Part shown: positions 1-8,568 of the stretch, piece by piece
Layout: the number at the start of each line of letters is the position of its first letter
Numbering within the stretch: the first letter of the stretch is position 1
Assembly: GCF_002149965.1 (NCBI RefSeq)
Contig: NZ_MSQB01000008.1
Coordinates: 53,354-117,353 of the forward strand
Direction: 5' to 3'
DNA from: Novosphingobium panipatense
GTDB lineage: Bacteria > Pseudomonadota > Alphaproteobacteria > Sphingomonadales > Sphingomonadaceae
DNA length: 64,000 bases
Position numbers and translations under genes: made by a program
Notes under the pieces: generated by a model
Told to the model about the DNA's origin: nothing
Database searches by the model: none
Seen by the model: only the letters and a program-made list of their open reading frames with translations

Positions 1-580
1 CCAGCACGTCGATTTCGAGGTTAACCCCGTCACCGGCCTTGAGCGCGCCGATGGTCGTCACTTCGGCGGTGTGGGGGATGATGTTTAGCATGAAGTGGCA
101 AGTGCGGTCGCTCTGGTCGGCCACGTCGTTCACGGTCAGCGAGACGCCGTCCACGGTGATCGAGCCCTTGGGTGCGAGATAGGGTGCGAGTTCCGCAGGC
201 GCCGCGATCACGAAGCGCAGCGAATCGCCTTCGGGGGTCACGCTGACCACGGTGCCGACGCCGTCGACATGGCCGGTGACGATGTGCCCGCCCAGTTCGT
301 CGCCCAGCTTCAGCGCCTGTTCCAGATTGAGCGACGTGCCCTCGGCCCAGCGGTCCTGCACGGTGCGGGAGACGGATTCGGCGGAGATGTCGACCGCGAA
401 CCATGCGTCGCCTGCTATGCCACCCTTGTCCACTACGGTCAGGCACACGCCCGAGCAGGCGATCGAGGCGCCCATGGCGATCCCTGCGGGGTCGAAGGGG
501 CAAGTGATGACCGCGCGCAAGTCGCCGGTCTGGCGGGCTTCGCGGATCTGGCCGACGGCGGTTACAATTCCGGTGAACAT
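1..580 (-). CDS. ribE: Riboflavin synthase, alpha chain (3' end outside window)
   Basis: Catalyses dismutation of two 6,7-dimethyl-8-ribityllumazines to riboflavin, the last step of the pathway, in the cytosol. The protein starts MFTGIVTAVGQI, the invariant start of this family. It has the first lumazine-binding barrel and a GGHIVTGHVDG segment opening the second. About 193 of the usual ~200-210 residues are visible, so only the C-terminus is missing at the window edge. Its ATG at 580 lies two bases after the ribD stop codon, so ribD and ribE are co-transcribed and probably translationally coupled. No FMN riboswitch is visible upstream of the operon. Confidence 0.95.
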   Translation of the reverse strand, partial: MFTGIVTAVGQIREARQTGDLRAVITCPFDPAGIAMGASIACSGVCLTVVDKGGIAGDAWFAVDISAESVSRTVQDRWAEGTSLNLEQALKLGDELGGHIVTGHVDGVGTVVSVTPEGDSLRFVIAAPAELAPYLAPKGSITVDGVSLTVNDVADQSDRTCHFMLNIIPHTAEVTTIGALKAGDGVNLEIDVL

Positions 581-582
581 GG

Positions 583-1611
583 CTACCTTTCGAGCGATTG
601 CTCAGATGACTGGGCGGTCTCGTAGACTTCGAGCGTGTCGCTGCCAAGCTGGCGCCGCTCGGCAAGATACCAGCGACCATGGGCCTGCGCGAGGCTGGCA
701 AGGCCGAAGTCGGGAAGGGCGGGGCGCCCGCCCAGCAGGATCGGTGCGCGGTAGATCAGCAGGCGATCCACCAGCCCGGCACGCAGGAAGGCGGATGCGG
801 TTTGTGCGCCGCCCTCTACGAACAGATACTGGATCCCTGCCATTTCGCTGACGGCGCTGGGCGATCTCAGTGCGTTCCAGCCTTCTGGCACGTTGCCCCG
901 TGTCAGCACCCAGCGCTCGGGACTGCGCGTTTCGAGGCCGGGCAGGCGGACGTCGAGGCGAGGCTTGTCTGCGCGCAGCGTGCCGCCGCCCACGAGAATG
1001 GCATCGCTCCGCGCGCGCATGGCATGGGTATGGGCACGGGCTTCGGATCCGGTGATCCACTGGCTCTCGCCGCTGGAAAGCGCGATGCAGCCGTCGAGCG
1101 ACAGCGCCAGCTTGAGCGTGACTTCCGGGCGGCCGAGGCGCCGGGAGACGAGGTAGCCGGAAAGGCTTCGCGCACATGCGGGCGAGGGCAGGTAGCAGGC
1201 TTCGATCCCGGCGGCGCGAATGCGGGCGAGACCCTCGCCCGCTGTGCGCGGATCGGGATCCATGCAGCCGATGACGACGCGGACCAGCCCGGAAGCGCAG
1301 ACAAGATCGGCGCAGGCCGGGCCGCGCTGCGACTGGTGCGCGCATGGCTCCAGCGTGACGTAAAGCGTCGCGCCGCGCGCTTCCTCTCCGGCAGCGGCAA
1401 GGGCCACGGCTTCCGCGTGGGGGCGCCCGCCGGGCTGGGTCCAGCCGCGCGAGAGGACCTTGCCGTCTTTCACCACTATCGCGGCAACGCTGGGATTGGG
1501 GCGACTGGCGGGCCGCGCGCGCGCCGCCAGCGCGGCGGCGGCGGCAAGCCAGCGGGCGTCCTCAGCGGTCGTGGAGCAGGATTCGGCCGAACTCAAGCTG
1601 GCCAAATTCAT
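583..1611 (-). CDS. ribD: Bifunctional pyrimidine deaminase/reductase RibD
   Basis: Carries out the second and third steps of riboflavin synthesis from the GTP cyclohydrolase II product: deamination and then side-chain reduction. The N-terminal CMP/dCMP deaminase-type domain shows the zinc ligands in HAEAVAL (H65, E67) and in [12 protein letters not shown] (C90, C100). The C-terminal reductase domain (about residues 155-335) contains the [15 protein letters not shown] segment expected for RibD. At 342 residues the length is normal. It overlaps the preceding unknown gene by four bases (ATGA at 1608-1611) and abuts ribE, forming one operon. Confidence 0.95.
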   Translation of the reverse strand: MNLASLSSAESCSTTAEDARWLAAAAALAARARPASRPNPSVAAIVVKDGKVLSRGWTQPGGRPHAEAVALAAAGEEARGATLYVTLEPCAHQSQRGPACADLVCASGLVRVVIGCMDPDPRTAGEGLARIRAAGIEACYLPSPACARSLSGYLVSRRLGRPEVTLKLALSLDGCIALSSGESQWITGSEARAHTHAMRARSDAILVGGGTLRADKPRLDVRLPGLETRSPERWVLTRGNVPEGWNALRSPSAVSEMAGIQYLFVEGGAQTASAFLRAGLVDRLLIYRAPILLGGRPALPDFGLASLAQAHGRWYLAERRQLGSDTLEVYETAQSSEQSLER

Positions 1612-2105
1612 TGTGCAGTCGCGGGAGGAACCTGATCGATCTGCGGCAGGCTTCGGCCTTCGGGCAGGCGAGGCTGGCCAATACGCTCCATCTCCGCCTT
1701 CTTGCGCGCGGCTTCCTCGACCTCGGCTTCGCGGGCGATCTTGTCCACGTCCATCCCCGAGTAGCGGCCGATGGTCTTGTAGATGTCGCGCACTTCCTTG
1801 TCGCGCCGGGCCTGTTCGGCGGCCCAGGCTTCCTTGCGCTTCTGGTTCTCGATGTTCGAGGCCAGGATTTCCTCATCGGTGCGATGCGCGGGAAGGACCG
1901 AGATATAAGTGATCTTCGGCGGCGGATGCGGTCCGCGCGCTTCCTGGGTGGACATGAGATAGAAGACGGAGAACGTGCATGCCGCCGAAACCGCCGCGAT
2001 CCGCCAGCGGTTGCTGCCGGCCTGCTTCCACACCTCGCGGAAATCCGCGATCATGCCGACCGGGTTTACGTCTTTCCAGTATCCTGAACGCTTGAACAGA
2101 GCCAT
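1608..2105 (-). CDS. Conserved single-pass membrane protein of unknown function, first gene of the rib operon
   Basis: 165 residues that I cannot assign to a named family. A hydrophobic stretch at about residues 35-52 ([18 protein letters not shown]) suggests one membrane anchor. It is followed by a charged, probably coiled region rich in E, K and R (about residues 75-140) with a repeated [13 protein letters not shown] pattern, and a proline-rich tail. The stop overlaps the ribD start (ATGA), so it is translated with ribD, although nothing in it points to flavin chemistry. Similar short anchored proteins occur in sphingomonads (recollection, not checked). Confidence 0.75.
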   Translation of the reverse strand: MALFKRSGYWKDVNPVGMIADFREVWKQAGSNRWRIAAVSAACTFSVFYLMSTQEARGPHPPPKITYISVLPAHRTDEEILASNIENQKRKEAWAAEQARRDKEVRDIYKTIGRYSGMDVDKIAREAEVEEAARKKAEMERIGQPRLPEGRSLPQIDQVPPATAQ

Positions 2106-2138
2106 GCCGCGCTATGTAGTGCCTAAAGCGCGCGAACG

Positions 2139-2864
2139 CTACCCGAACGGTAGATAGAGCGAGCGGCCGTTCTCCTTCAGCCAGCGATTGGCGGAAGGGA
2201 CGCTGCCTTCGAAGATTTGTCCCAGAAAATCATGGAATGCTGGTGAGTGGTCAAAGTGGACGAGATGCGCCACTTCATGGGCCACGACCGAACGCCGCAC
2301 GGGATCCGGGGCCATGATCAGCCGCCAGTTGATGCGAATCGATCCGTCGGCGGCGCAGCTTCCCCAGCGCCGCCGGGCGCTCGACAGCGCCAGCGACGGG
2401 GTGGGCTGCGCGGCGCGGGCGCAATATTCGGCCAGGTCGGCGGCCAGCACGTCCCGCGCTTCGCTTTCGAGCCAGCGTTTGAGCCGCGCCGCGAGGGAGC
2501 TTTCCGGGCCGCCCACCAGCAAGGCGCCGTCGTCGGGCACCGGGCGGCGGGGCAGGGCGGGGTCGTGGCGGATCGTGAAGCGATGGCCGCGAAAGTCCAG
2601 CGCGGCGCCGTCGGCCATCGGGTGCGCCTGCGGCAGGGCCTCGACCTGGATGGCAAGCCAGGACCGCTTGGAGCGGGCGAATTCCAGTGCGTCCTGCGTG
2701 CGCGTCCAACTGGGAACCGAGATGCGGATTTCGCTGCCGTCCGGCGCAAGGCGCATGGTCATGCGCCGTGCCTGCGGCAACCTGCGGATCACGACCGGGA
2801 TCTGCCGCCCGGCCAGTTCGAGCATCGGCTCTTCGCGGGGATCTCGGCGCAGCCAGTCCAGCAC
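2139..2864 (-). CDS. YgjP/SprT-like zinc metallopeptidase (M48/DUF45 group)
   Basis: Probable cytosolic zinc metallopeptidase of the YgjP-like (DUF45, WLM-related) family. The zinc site is HEVAH at residues 196-200, followed by HFDHSPAFHDFL, the typical DHSPxF third-ligand region. RRRWGSC and INWRLIM upstream are also family hallmarks. The N-terminal part carries the beta-rich RRLPQARRMTMRL segment. It has 241 residues; an internal Met14 is an alternative start. It follows the YcgN-like gene by three bases, so it is the last gene of the SCO1-ycgN unit. The physiological substrate of this family is unknown. Confidence 0.85.
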   Translation of the reverse strand: MLDWLRRDPREEPMLELAGRQIPVVIRRLPQARRMTMRLAPDGSEIRISVPSWTRTQDALEFARSKRSWLAIQVEALPQAHPMADGAALDFRGHRFTIRHDPALPRRPVPDDGALLVGGPESSLAARLKRWLESEARDVLAADLAEYCARAAQPTPSLALSSARRRWGSCAADGSIRINWRLIMAPDPVRRSVVAHEVAHLVHFDHSPAFHDFLGQIFEGSVPSANRWLKENGRSLYLPFG

Positions 2865-2867
2865 GGG

Positions 2868-3410
2868 CTAGTCGGTCTCCCGCCCGGTTTTTTCGTGCTC
2901 GACGTCCCAGGGTGCAGGGCCTTCGGGTTCCAGATACTCGTCCTCGTCATCGCCATAGGGCCAGACGATATGGTTTTCGAGCGGCCCGGCCACCGTCTCG
3001 CTGATGGCCTTGCCCGCCACCGACATGCCCGCCTTGTGGACCGCCTCGCGGTCTCCGCAGACGAGATAGTGCCATTCCGGCAGCGGTTCGCCGTCCGCGC
3101 GCAGGCGATAGGCGCAGCTTGGCGGCAACCACGAGAGATTGCCTGCAGACTTCGGCGTCAACTTCATGCAATCGGGCACGAACTTGTGCCGATGTGGGTA
3201 GTCGCTGCACTGCGCGGTCTTGAGATTGAGCAGCTTGCAGGCGACATTGGTGTGATAGATCTCGCCGGTATCGGCGTCTTCCACTTTGTGCAGGCAGCAC
3301 TGACCGCAGCCGTCGCAGAGCGCTTCCCACTCCTCGCGGTTCAGCGTCTCGATCGCCCGTTCCCAGAAAGGCCTGACGCCGGAAGGTGCTGTCTTGCTCA
3401 CTTTACCCAT
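2868..3410 (-). CDS. YcgN/UPF0260 family cysteine-cluster protein
   Basis: 180-residue protein of the YcgN (UPF0260) family, function unknown. The cysteine pattern LCDGCGQCCLHK (C32, C35, C38, C39), with further cysteines near residues 58, 68 and 81, suggests metal or Fe-S binding. I chose the ATG at 3410 (MGKVSKTAPSG), which overlaps the end of the SCO1 gene by 13 bases. The reading frame is open further upstream, but that stretch only mirrors the SCO1 gene. It is tightly coupled to SCO1 and the following metallopeptidase, which may hint at a shared metal or redox role (inference from context only). Confidence 0.85.
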   Translation of the reverse strand: MGKVSKTAPSGVRPFWERAIETLNREEWEALCDGCGQCCLHKVEDADTGEIYHTNVACKLLNLKTAQCSDYPHRHKFVPDCMKLTPKSAGNLSWLPPSCAYRLRADGEPLPEWHYLVCGDREAVHKAGMSVAGKAISETVAGPLENHIVWPYGDDEDEYLEPEGPAPWDVEHEKTGRETD

Positions 3411-4012
3411 CGGGCCAGTTCGGCGGACACGGCTTCCGGTCCCTTGTCGACCGGCAGCATGGCGATCGGCTTGCCTTCGGGATCCATCAGATAGGCAATG
3501 CGGCTGTGGTCCATGAGATAGCCACCCGGAGTCGACTCGCCTTTCTTGTAATAGACTGCAAATGCCGCCGCCGCCTGCTTGATTTGCGCGTCGCTGCCGG
3601 TGAGGCCGTAGAGGCGCGGACCGAAGGCGGCGGTCCACTGGCCGACGATCTCGCGGGTGTCGCGCTCGGGATCGATGGTGATGAAGATCGGCTGCACTTT
3701 GGCGGCATCGGCGGCATGGGCCTTCTCGAACAGCGAGAAGCCGCGCATCATCGCCTGAACGTCCATCGGGCAGGCATCCGGGCAGAAGGTGTAACCGAAA
3801 TAGACGATCCGCCACTTGCCCTTGAAGCTATCCCAGGTGACGGTCTTGCCGTCCTTGTCGCTGAGGGTGAACGGCCCGCCGATCTGCGCCCCTTCCAGCG
3901 GCGGCGCTTCGACCGCGCCCTGCTGGCAGGCGGCAAGCGTTGCGCCCAGCGAAAGGGCGAAGGCGAAAGGGGCGATCCGGCGCAGCAGGTATGTCATGGC
4001 GCCGCGCTTCAT
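3398..4012 (-). CDS. SCO1/SenC family copper chaperone lipoprotein
   Basis: Periplasmic thioredoxin-fold copper protein that in characterised members assembles the CuA site of cytochrome c oxidase. The signal peptide ends in a lipobox (LAACQ, lipidated Cys29). The copper-binding FCPDACP motif gives C77 and C81, and the distal histidine is H168 in LMDHSR. TIDPERDT is the usual family signature. 204 residues, normal length. It is first in a minus-strand unit with the YcgN-like and metallopeptidase genes. No oxidase genes lie in this window, so the target is inferred from the family. Confidence 0.92.
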   Translation of the reverse strand: MKRGAMTYLLRRIAPFAFALSLGATLAACQQGAVEAPPLEGAQIGGPFTLSDKDGKTVTWDSFKGKWRIVYFGYTFCPDACPMDVQAMMRGFSLFEKAHAADAAKVQPIFITIDPERDTREIVGQWTAAFGPRLYGLTGSDAQIKQAAAAFAVYYKKGESTPGGYLMDHSRIAYLMDPEGKPIAMLPVDKGPEAVSAELARWVK

Positions 4013-4102
4013 GCTCTGCTAGAGCCTTCGGCGCAAGGGTGCGATGCCGGAAGGGAAGGCCGGTTTTTCACGGCCCCTCTGTCTGTCTGGAGGTAATGTA
4101 AG

Positions 4103-4747
4103 GTGTCGAAGACCATGTCGCAGCGCTCGCGCGGAATCCTCAAAGCGGGTCCTGTCAAGGCCATGCTGGCCGCAATCGCGGCAGGCGTGATGTTTGCTTC
4201 CCCCGCGCACGCCGATTTCTCCGAAGGCTACAAGTTCCTGGAATCGGTGAAGAAGAAGGAAGGCGAGAAAGTCGAACAGGCGCTCAGCGAGAACAGCCAG
4301 ATCGTCAATGCCAAGGACGTGACGACGGGCGAAACCGCGCTGCTGATCGTCACCAATCGCCGCGACATCACCTGGCTGGGCTTCCTCATCGGCAAGGGCG
4401 CCAACGTCAATGCCTCCGACGATCGCGGCCGTACGCCGCTCGCGGTCGCGGTCAGCCTGGGCTGGCGCGAAGGCGTGTCGACGCTGCTGGAGCACAAGGC
4501 CAACCCGGATACCTCCAACGACGCGGGTGAAACGCCGTTGATCTTCGCGGTCCACCGCAAGGATGCGGACATGGTGAAGGCGCTTCTCGAAGCCGGCGCC
4601 AACCCCAACCGCGCCGACAATTCCGGCCGCAACGCGCGCGACTACGCGGCGCAGGAGGCGCGCGGCAGCTCGCTCGCCAACCTCGTCGAGGAATATGCGA
4701 AGAAGAACGCGGGCAAGGCCAAGGCGATCTACGGCCCGACGTTCTGA
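4103..4747 (+). CDS. Exported ankyrin-repeat protein
   Basis: 214 residues with a signal peptide (hydrophobic VKAMLAAIAAGVMFASPAHA), so probably periplasmic. Three to four ankyrin repeats run from about residue 70 to 190 (TGETALLIV, RGRTPLAVAV, GETPLIFAV, GRNARDYA), which normally mediate protein-protein contacts. I accept the GTG start at 4103 because GGAGG lies nine bases upstream; an in-frame ATG follows at 4115. The COQ9 gene starts five bases after the stop, so the two are probably co-transcribed. The binding partner cannot be seen from sequence. Confidence 0.85.
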   Translation: MSKTMSQRSRGILKAGPVKAMLAAIAAGVMFASPAHADFSEGYKFLESVKKKEGEKVEQALSENSQIVNAKDVTTGETALLIVTNRRDITWLGFLIGKGANVNASDDRGRTPLAVAVSLGWREGVSTLLEHKANPDTSNDAGETPLIFAVHRKDADMVKALLEAGANPNRADNSGRNARDYAAQEARGSSLANLVEEYAKKNAGKAKAIYGPTF

Positions 4748-4752
4748 GACCG

Positions 4753-5409
4753 ATGATGGAACAGCCAGAAACCCTTGAGGCCCTGCGCCGCCAACTCGCA
4801 CCTGCCATTGCCGATGCCGCCGTGTTCGACGGCTGGACGATGGACGCGGTGCGGCAGGCGGCGGGCATGGCGAATGTCGATCCCGCCCTGGCCGAATTCG
4901 CATTTCGCGACGGTCAGATGGCGATGATCTCAGCCTGGGTCAGCCATGTCGACGAGGAAATGGCGCGCACCACCCCGGCGTCCTCGCTGCAGGGCGTTTC
5001 CATCCGCGAGCGGATCCGCCGTCTGGTGATGGCGCGTCTCGATGCCGTGGCGGGCCGCGAGGAAGCGCTGAACCGGGCGCTGACGATCATGGCCATGCCG
5101 CAGAACCTGCGAACGTCGCTGCGCCTGGGCTGGCACAGCGCCGATGCCATGTGGCGGCTCGCGGGCGATACCGCGACCGACTACAATCACTACACGAAGC
5201 GCACGATCCTGGGCGGTATCTATGCCGCAACGTTGCGCGTCTTCGCCTCCGACAAGAGCGAGGACAAGGCAGAGACGCGCGCCTTCCTCGATCGCCGGAT
5301 CGAGGGGATCATCCGCTTCGAAAAGACCAAGGCGCAGTTCCTTCGCGCCCCGGAAGAGCGCATCAGCCTGGTGCGACTGCTCGGCCGCCTGCGTTACCCG
5401 GCCCGGTAG
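4753..5409 (+). CDS. COQ9 family ubiquinone biosynthesis protein
   Basis: 218 residues with a TetR-like helical N-terminal half and the C-terminal COQ9 region. Family features are the segment WHSADAMWRLAGD and the following DYNHYTKRTILGGIYAATL, which in characterised homologues forms the lipid-binding, membrane-contact part. COQ9 presents quinone intermediates to the COQ7-type hydroxylase in mitochondria and alphaproteobacteria. It follows the ankyrin gene by five bases and is followed by feoAB after 113 bases. A second ubiquinone gene (the FAD hydroxylase at 20402-21565) is distant, so there is no ubi operon here. Confidence 0.88.
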   Translation: MMEQPETLEALRRQLAPAIADAAVFDGWTMDAVRQAAGMANVDPALAEFAFRDGQMAMISAWVSHVDEEMARTTPASSLQGVSIRERIRRLVMARLDAVAGREEALNRALTIMAMPQNLRTSLRLGWHSADAMWRLAGDTATDYNHYTKRTILGGIYAATLRVFASDKSEDKAETRAFLDRRIEGIIRFEKTKAQFLRAPEERISLVRLLGRLRYPAR

Positions 5410-5476
5410 CTTAGGTTTTGTAACGCAGGTTTTCGCTCTTTGCCGAGGGCGACTTTCGCAGATGTTTTGTTAGTTA

Positions 5477-5493
5477 TTGCGAACAAGTTGCAA
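5477..5493. promoter_or_regulatory. Candidate Fur-type operator upstream of feoA
   Basis: The 17-mer TTGCGAACAAGTTGCAA is an imperfect palindrome 29 bases before the feoA ATG. The same frame TGCGAA-N6-GCA appears before the haem receptor (17434-17450) and the siderophore receptor (55251-55267). Its recurrence at three iron-uptake genes suggests an iron-responsive Fur or Irr-type site. This is inference, with no binding data. Confidence 0.55.
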
Positions 5494-5522
5494 TCGATCC
5501 GCCAATCTGGCAGCGGGGCGGC

Positions 5523-5762
5523 ATGACTCTGGATCTTCTCCCTATCGACCAGCGCGCTCGAATCGTCGCGGTGGACTGGAATGCCCTGGTTCCCGAAGAA
5601 GCGCGCCGTCTGCGTGCGCTGGGCCTGGAGGAAGGCGCGACCGTTTCCGTGTCGCACCGGGGCGTTGCCGGGGGGCGGGATCCCATCGCCATCGCCATCG
5701 GCCGCATGACGATCGCCGTGCGCCGCGCCCATGCGGTTGCCATGGAGGTCTCGCCGCTATGA
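5523..5762 (+). CDS. feoA: Ferrous iron transport protein A
   Basis: 79-residue SH3-like cytosolic accessory protein for FeoB. It shows the family pattern of an N-terminal ARIVAVDW strand, the RRLRALGLEEGATVSVSHRG core and a final IAVRRAHAVAMEV strand. Its stop overlaps the feoB start (ATGAG at 5759-5763), so the two are translationally coupled. A TGCGAA-N6-GCA candidate iron box lies just upstream. No feoC is present, as is common outside gammaproteobacteria. Confidence 0.93.
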   Translation: MTLDLLPIDQRARIVAVDWNALVPEEARRLRALGLEEGATVSVSHRGVAGGRDPIAIAIGRMTIAVRRAHAVAMEVSPL

Positions 5763-7603
5763 GCCGCCAGCGCAAGATCGCCCTCGTCGGCAACCCCAAT
5801 GCGGGCAAGAGCGCGCTGTTCAATGCGCTGACCGGCGCGCGCCAGAAGATCGCGAACTATCCCGGCGTCACCGTGGAGCGCAAGTCGGGCCGCATGGTCC
5901 TGCCGACCGGCGAGCCGGTGGAGATGACCGACCTTCCCGGCGCTTACGGTCTCGACGCGACCAGCCCGGACGAGGAAGTGACGTCCAAGGTCATCGCCGG
6001 AAAATTCACCGGAGAGGCCGAGCCGGACGTTCTCGTCATCGTGCTCGACGCCTCCAATCTCGAACAGCATCTCGTCTTTGCGCAAGAACTGCTGGCGCTG
6101 GGCAAGCCTTCGGTGGTCGCGCTCAACATGGTCGACCTTGCCGAGCGTGACGGACTGGTGCTCGACGCCGCCGTGCTGGAAGAGGAACTCGGCGTAAAGG
6201 TCGTGCCGACCGTCGCCGTGCGGCGCCGGGGCCTGGTCGAACTGGGCGAGGCGATCGCCTCTGCCGAAAGCCGCCATGCCGGGCCGGGCCTGACCGACCT
6301 CGGGCCGACCGAGCGCCGGGTCGCTGCCCATGCCATGGCCAATGCCGCGATCCTTTCGGAATCGAAGCAGCATCGCCTCCATGCGCGGCTGGACCAGATC
6401 CTGCTCAATCCCTGGCTGGGGCCGATCGTCCTCTTCGCATTCCTCTTCGTCGTGTTCCAGGCGGTCTTCGCCTGGGCCGCGCCGCTGATGGACGGACTGG
6501 ATGCTGGCGCGGGCTGGCTGCACGATACCGTCAAGGGCGCGATGGCGCCGGGCCTCGTGAGGGACCTGCTGACCGACGGCGTGATTTCCGGCGTCGGCTC
6601 GGTCGTGGTCTTCCTGCCGCAGATCGTCATCCTCTTCGCCTTCATCCTGGCGATGGAAGCCTCGGGCTACATGGCCCGCGCGGCGTTCCTGATGGATCGA
6701 CTGATGGCCTATGTCGGGCTGTCGGGACGCAGCTTCATTCCGCTGCTCTCCAGCTTCGCATGCGCCATTCCCGGCATCATGGCCACCCGCTCGATCACCG
6801 ATCCCAAGGACCGGCTGACGACGATCCTGATCGCCCCGCTGATGACCTGCTCGGCGCGTCTGCCGGTCTATGCCGTGATCATCGGCGCCTTCATCCCGAA
6901 CACCGATCTGGGCTGGGGGATCGGGCTTCAGGGCGTGGTGCTGTTCGGCCTCTATGTCGCGGGCATCGTCGGCGCCATGGTCGTGGCGCTGCTGCTGCGC
7001 AGTTCGATCACCAAGGGTGCGGCCTCGGGCTTCATCATGGAGATGCCGAAGTACCAGCTTCCCCGCCTCAAGGACATGGCGATCGGCCTGTGGCAGCGCG
7101 CCTGGATCTTCCTGCGCCGCGCGGGCACGATCATCTTCACGGTCACCGTGGTGCTCTGGATCCTGCTCAATTTCCCGCAGGCCAGGCCGGGCGAAAGCCA
7201 GGTCGATGCCTCGATCGCGGGCAAGATGGCGAATGGCCTCGCCGTCGTCGTCGAGCCGATCGGCTTCAACCGCGACATGGCGCTGGCACTGATCCCGGCC
7301 ATGGCCGCGCGCGAAGTGGCGGTCTCCTCACTGGCGACGACTTACGCCGTCGATGCCGGAGACGACGAGGATGCGCAGGCGGTGGAGCTCGGCGATCGCC
7401 TCAAGGGGCGCTGGACCCTGCCGATGGCGCTGGCCTTCCTGGCCTGGTTCGTCTTCGCGCCGCAGTGCATGTCGACCATCGCCGTCACCCGGCGCGAGAC
7501 CAATGGCTGGAAATGGCCGACGTTCATGCTCGTCTACCTGTTCGGCCTTGCCTATATCGCGGCCGGGGTGACCTACTGGATCGCGGTGAGCGCGGGGTTG
7601 TAG
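5759..7603 (+). CDS. feoB: Ferrous iron transporter FeoB
   Basis: Inner-membrane Fe(II) transporter with an N-terminal GTPase domain. The P-loop [12 protein letters not shown] starts near residue 11, DLPGAYGL is the G3 region and ALNMVDL the G4-type motif. A helical GDI-like linker follows, then a membrane domain with two Gate repeats (segments such as [20 protein letters not shown]). 614 residues is short compared with E. coli FeoB (~770) but normal for the shorter FeoB forms. The frame is open further upstream, but the ATG at 5759 overlapping the feoA stop is the convincing start. Confidence 0.95.
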   Translation: MSRQRKIALVGNPNAGKSALFNALTGARQKIANYPGVTVERKSGRMVLPTGEPVEMTDLPGAYGLDATSPDEEVTSKVIAGKFTGEAEPDVLVIVLDASNLEQHLVFAQELLALGKPSVVALNMVDLAERDGLVLDAAVLEEELGVKVVPTVAVRRRGLVELGEAIASAESRHAGPGLTDLGPTERRVAAHAMANAAILSESKQHRLHARLDQILLNPWLGPIVLFAFLFVVFQAVFAWAAPLMDGLDAGAGWLHDTVKGAMAPGLVRDLLTDGVISGVGSVVVFLPQIVILFAFILAMEASGYMARAAFLMDRLMAYVGLSGRSFIPLLSSFACAIPGIMATRSITDPKDRLTTILIAPLMTCSARLPVYAVIIGAFIPNTDLGWGIGLQGVVLFGLYVAGIVGAMVVALLLRSSITKGAASGFIMEMPKYQLPRLKDMAIGLWQRAWIFLRRAGTIIFTVTVVLWILLNFPQARPGESQVDASIAGKMANGLAVVVEPIGFNRDMALALIPAMAAREVAVSSLATTYAVDAGDDEDAQAVELGDRLKGRWTLPMALAFLAWFVFAPQCMSTIAVTRRETNGWKWPTFMLVYLFGLAYIAAGVTYWIAVSAGL

Positions 7604-7685
7604 ACAACCTGGTCCAGCAGACTCGCGTGGTGGCTCCCCATTCGCTACCCCGTTCGCCGAATTTATACAGGAAAGCGATTCCCTC

Positions 7686-8282
7686 ATGGCAGGCAGCGTC
7701 AACAAGGTCATTCTGATCGGCAACCTCGGAGCCGATCCCGAAGTGAAGTCGTTCCAGAACGGCGGGCGCATCGCCAACTTGCGTATCGCCACCTCGGAAA
7801 ACTGGAAGGACCGCCAGACCGGCGAGCGCAAGGAACGCACCGAGTGGCACTCGGTCGTGATCCAGAGCGAAGGCCTGGTCGGCGTGGTCGAGCGCTTCCT
7901 GCGCAAGGGCTCGAAGATCTACATCGAAGGCCAGCTGCGGACCCGCAAGTGGCAGGACCAGAACGGCAACGATCGCTACACCACCGAAGTCTCGGTGGGC
8001 GGCGTCGGCGGCGTGCTGACCATGCTCGACGGCGCCCAGGGCGGCAATCGCGGTGGTGCTGGCGGCGGCTGGGGTGAGGGTGGTTCCTCGGGCGGCGGCG
8101 ACTTCGGTGGCGGACGTTCCTCCGGCGGCGGTTCGCGCGGTGGTGACGACTGGGGCCGCAGCGGCGGCGCATCGTTTGGCGGTTCCTCGTCCGGCGGAAG
8201 CTCTTCCGGCGGCAGCGACTGGGGCCGTACCAGCAGCAGCGGCGGATTCGGCGACGATCTGGACGACGACATCCCGTTCTGA
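7686..8282 (+). CDS. ssb: Single-stranded DNA-binding protein
   Basis: 198-residue SSB. The N-terminal OB fold (about residues 3-112) starts [19 protein letters not shown] and includes WHSVV and [14 protein letters not shown] long glycine/serine-rich flexible linker follows (about residues 115-185), and the protein ends in the acidic tip DDDIPF that recruits replication and repair partners. It stands alone between feoB and a TonB receptor and is closed by a strong terminator 25 bases after the stop. I saw no clear LexA box in the short upstream region. Confidence 0.97.
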   Translation: MAGSVNKVILIGNLGADPEVKSFQNGGRIANLRIATSENWKDRQTGERKERTEWHSVVIQSEGLVGVVERFLRKGSKIYIEGQLRTRKWQDQNGNDRYTTEVSVGGVGGVLTMLDGAQGGNRGGAGGGWGEGGSSGGGDFGGGRSSGGGSRGGDDWGRSGGASFGGSSSGGSSSGGSDWGRTSSSGGFGDDLDDDIPF

Positions 8283-8304
8283 TTCCTCGCGGGACATCTC
8301 CCAT

Positions 8305-8338
8305 GCAAAAGGGCGCCTCATCCGAGGCGCCCTTTTTC
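8305..8338 (+). terminator. Intrinsic terminator after ssb
   Basis: GGGCGCCT (8311-8318) pairs with AGGCGCCC (8325-8332) across a six-base loop and is followed by TTTTT. This is a textbook Rho-independent terminator 28 bases after the ssb stop. Confidence 0.9.
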
Positions 8339-8568
8339 GTTTCAGCCTGACGCGCCGAAAAAGCCGGTCTATCTCAAGGAGATCGACGCTGCGGTGCAAT
8401 ATCGGCGGCTTTCCGATCGTGGCGGATGGATTGTGGCCGATTCAACACAGGTTGCGGCCTATCTGATTTTTGCAACGCAGCAGGGAAAACATTGCGTTTG
8501 CGAGAGCGCCTCCGAACCCTTAAGCGCCCGCGCCAACAAGGTCAGGGTAATCAGGGTTTCATAAAATC

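Noticed and set aside
1-2138. FMN riboswitch controlling the rib genes
   Set aside because: The operon's first gene begins at 2105 with only 33 bases to the next gene, and I saw no RFN-type conserved sequence.
3411-3815. N-terminal extension of the YcgN-like protein by 135 codons
   Set aside because: The extension is the out-of-frame copy of the SCO1 gene. The cysteine-cluster family starts at about the MGKVSK position.
5477-5758. N-terminal extension of FeoB by 94 codons
   Set aside because: It overlaps feoA in another frame and lacks FeoB homology. The ATGAG overlap at 5759 is a standard feoA-feoB junction.
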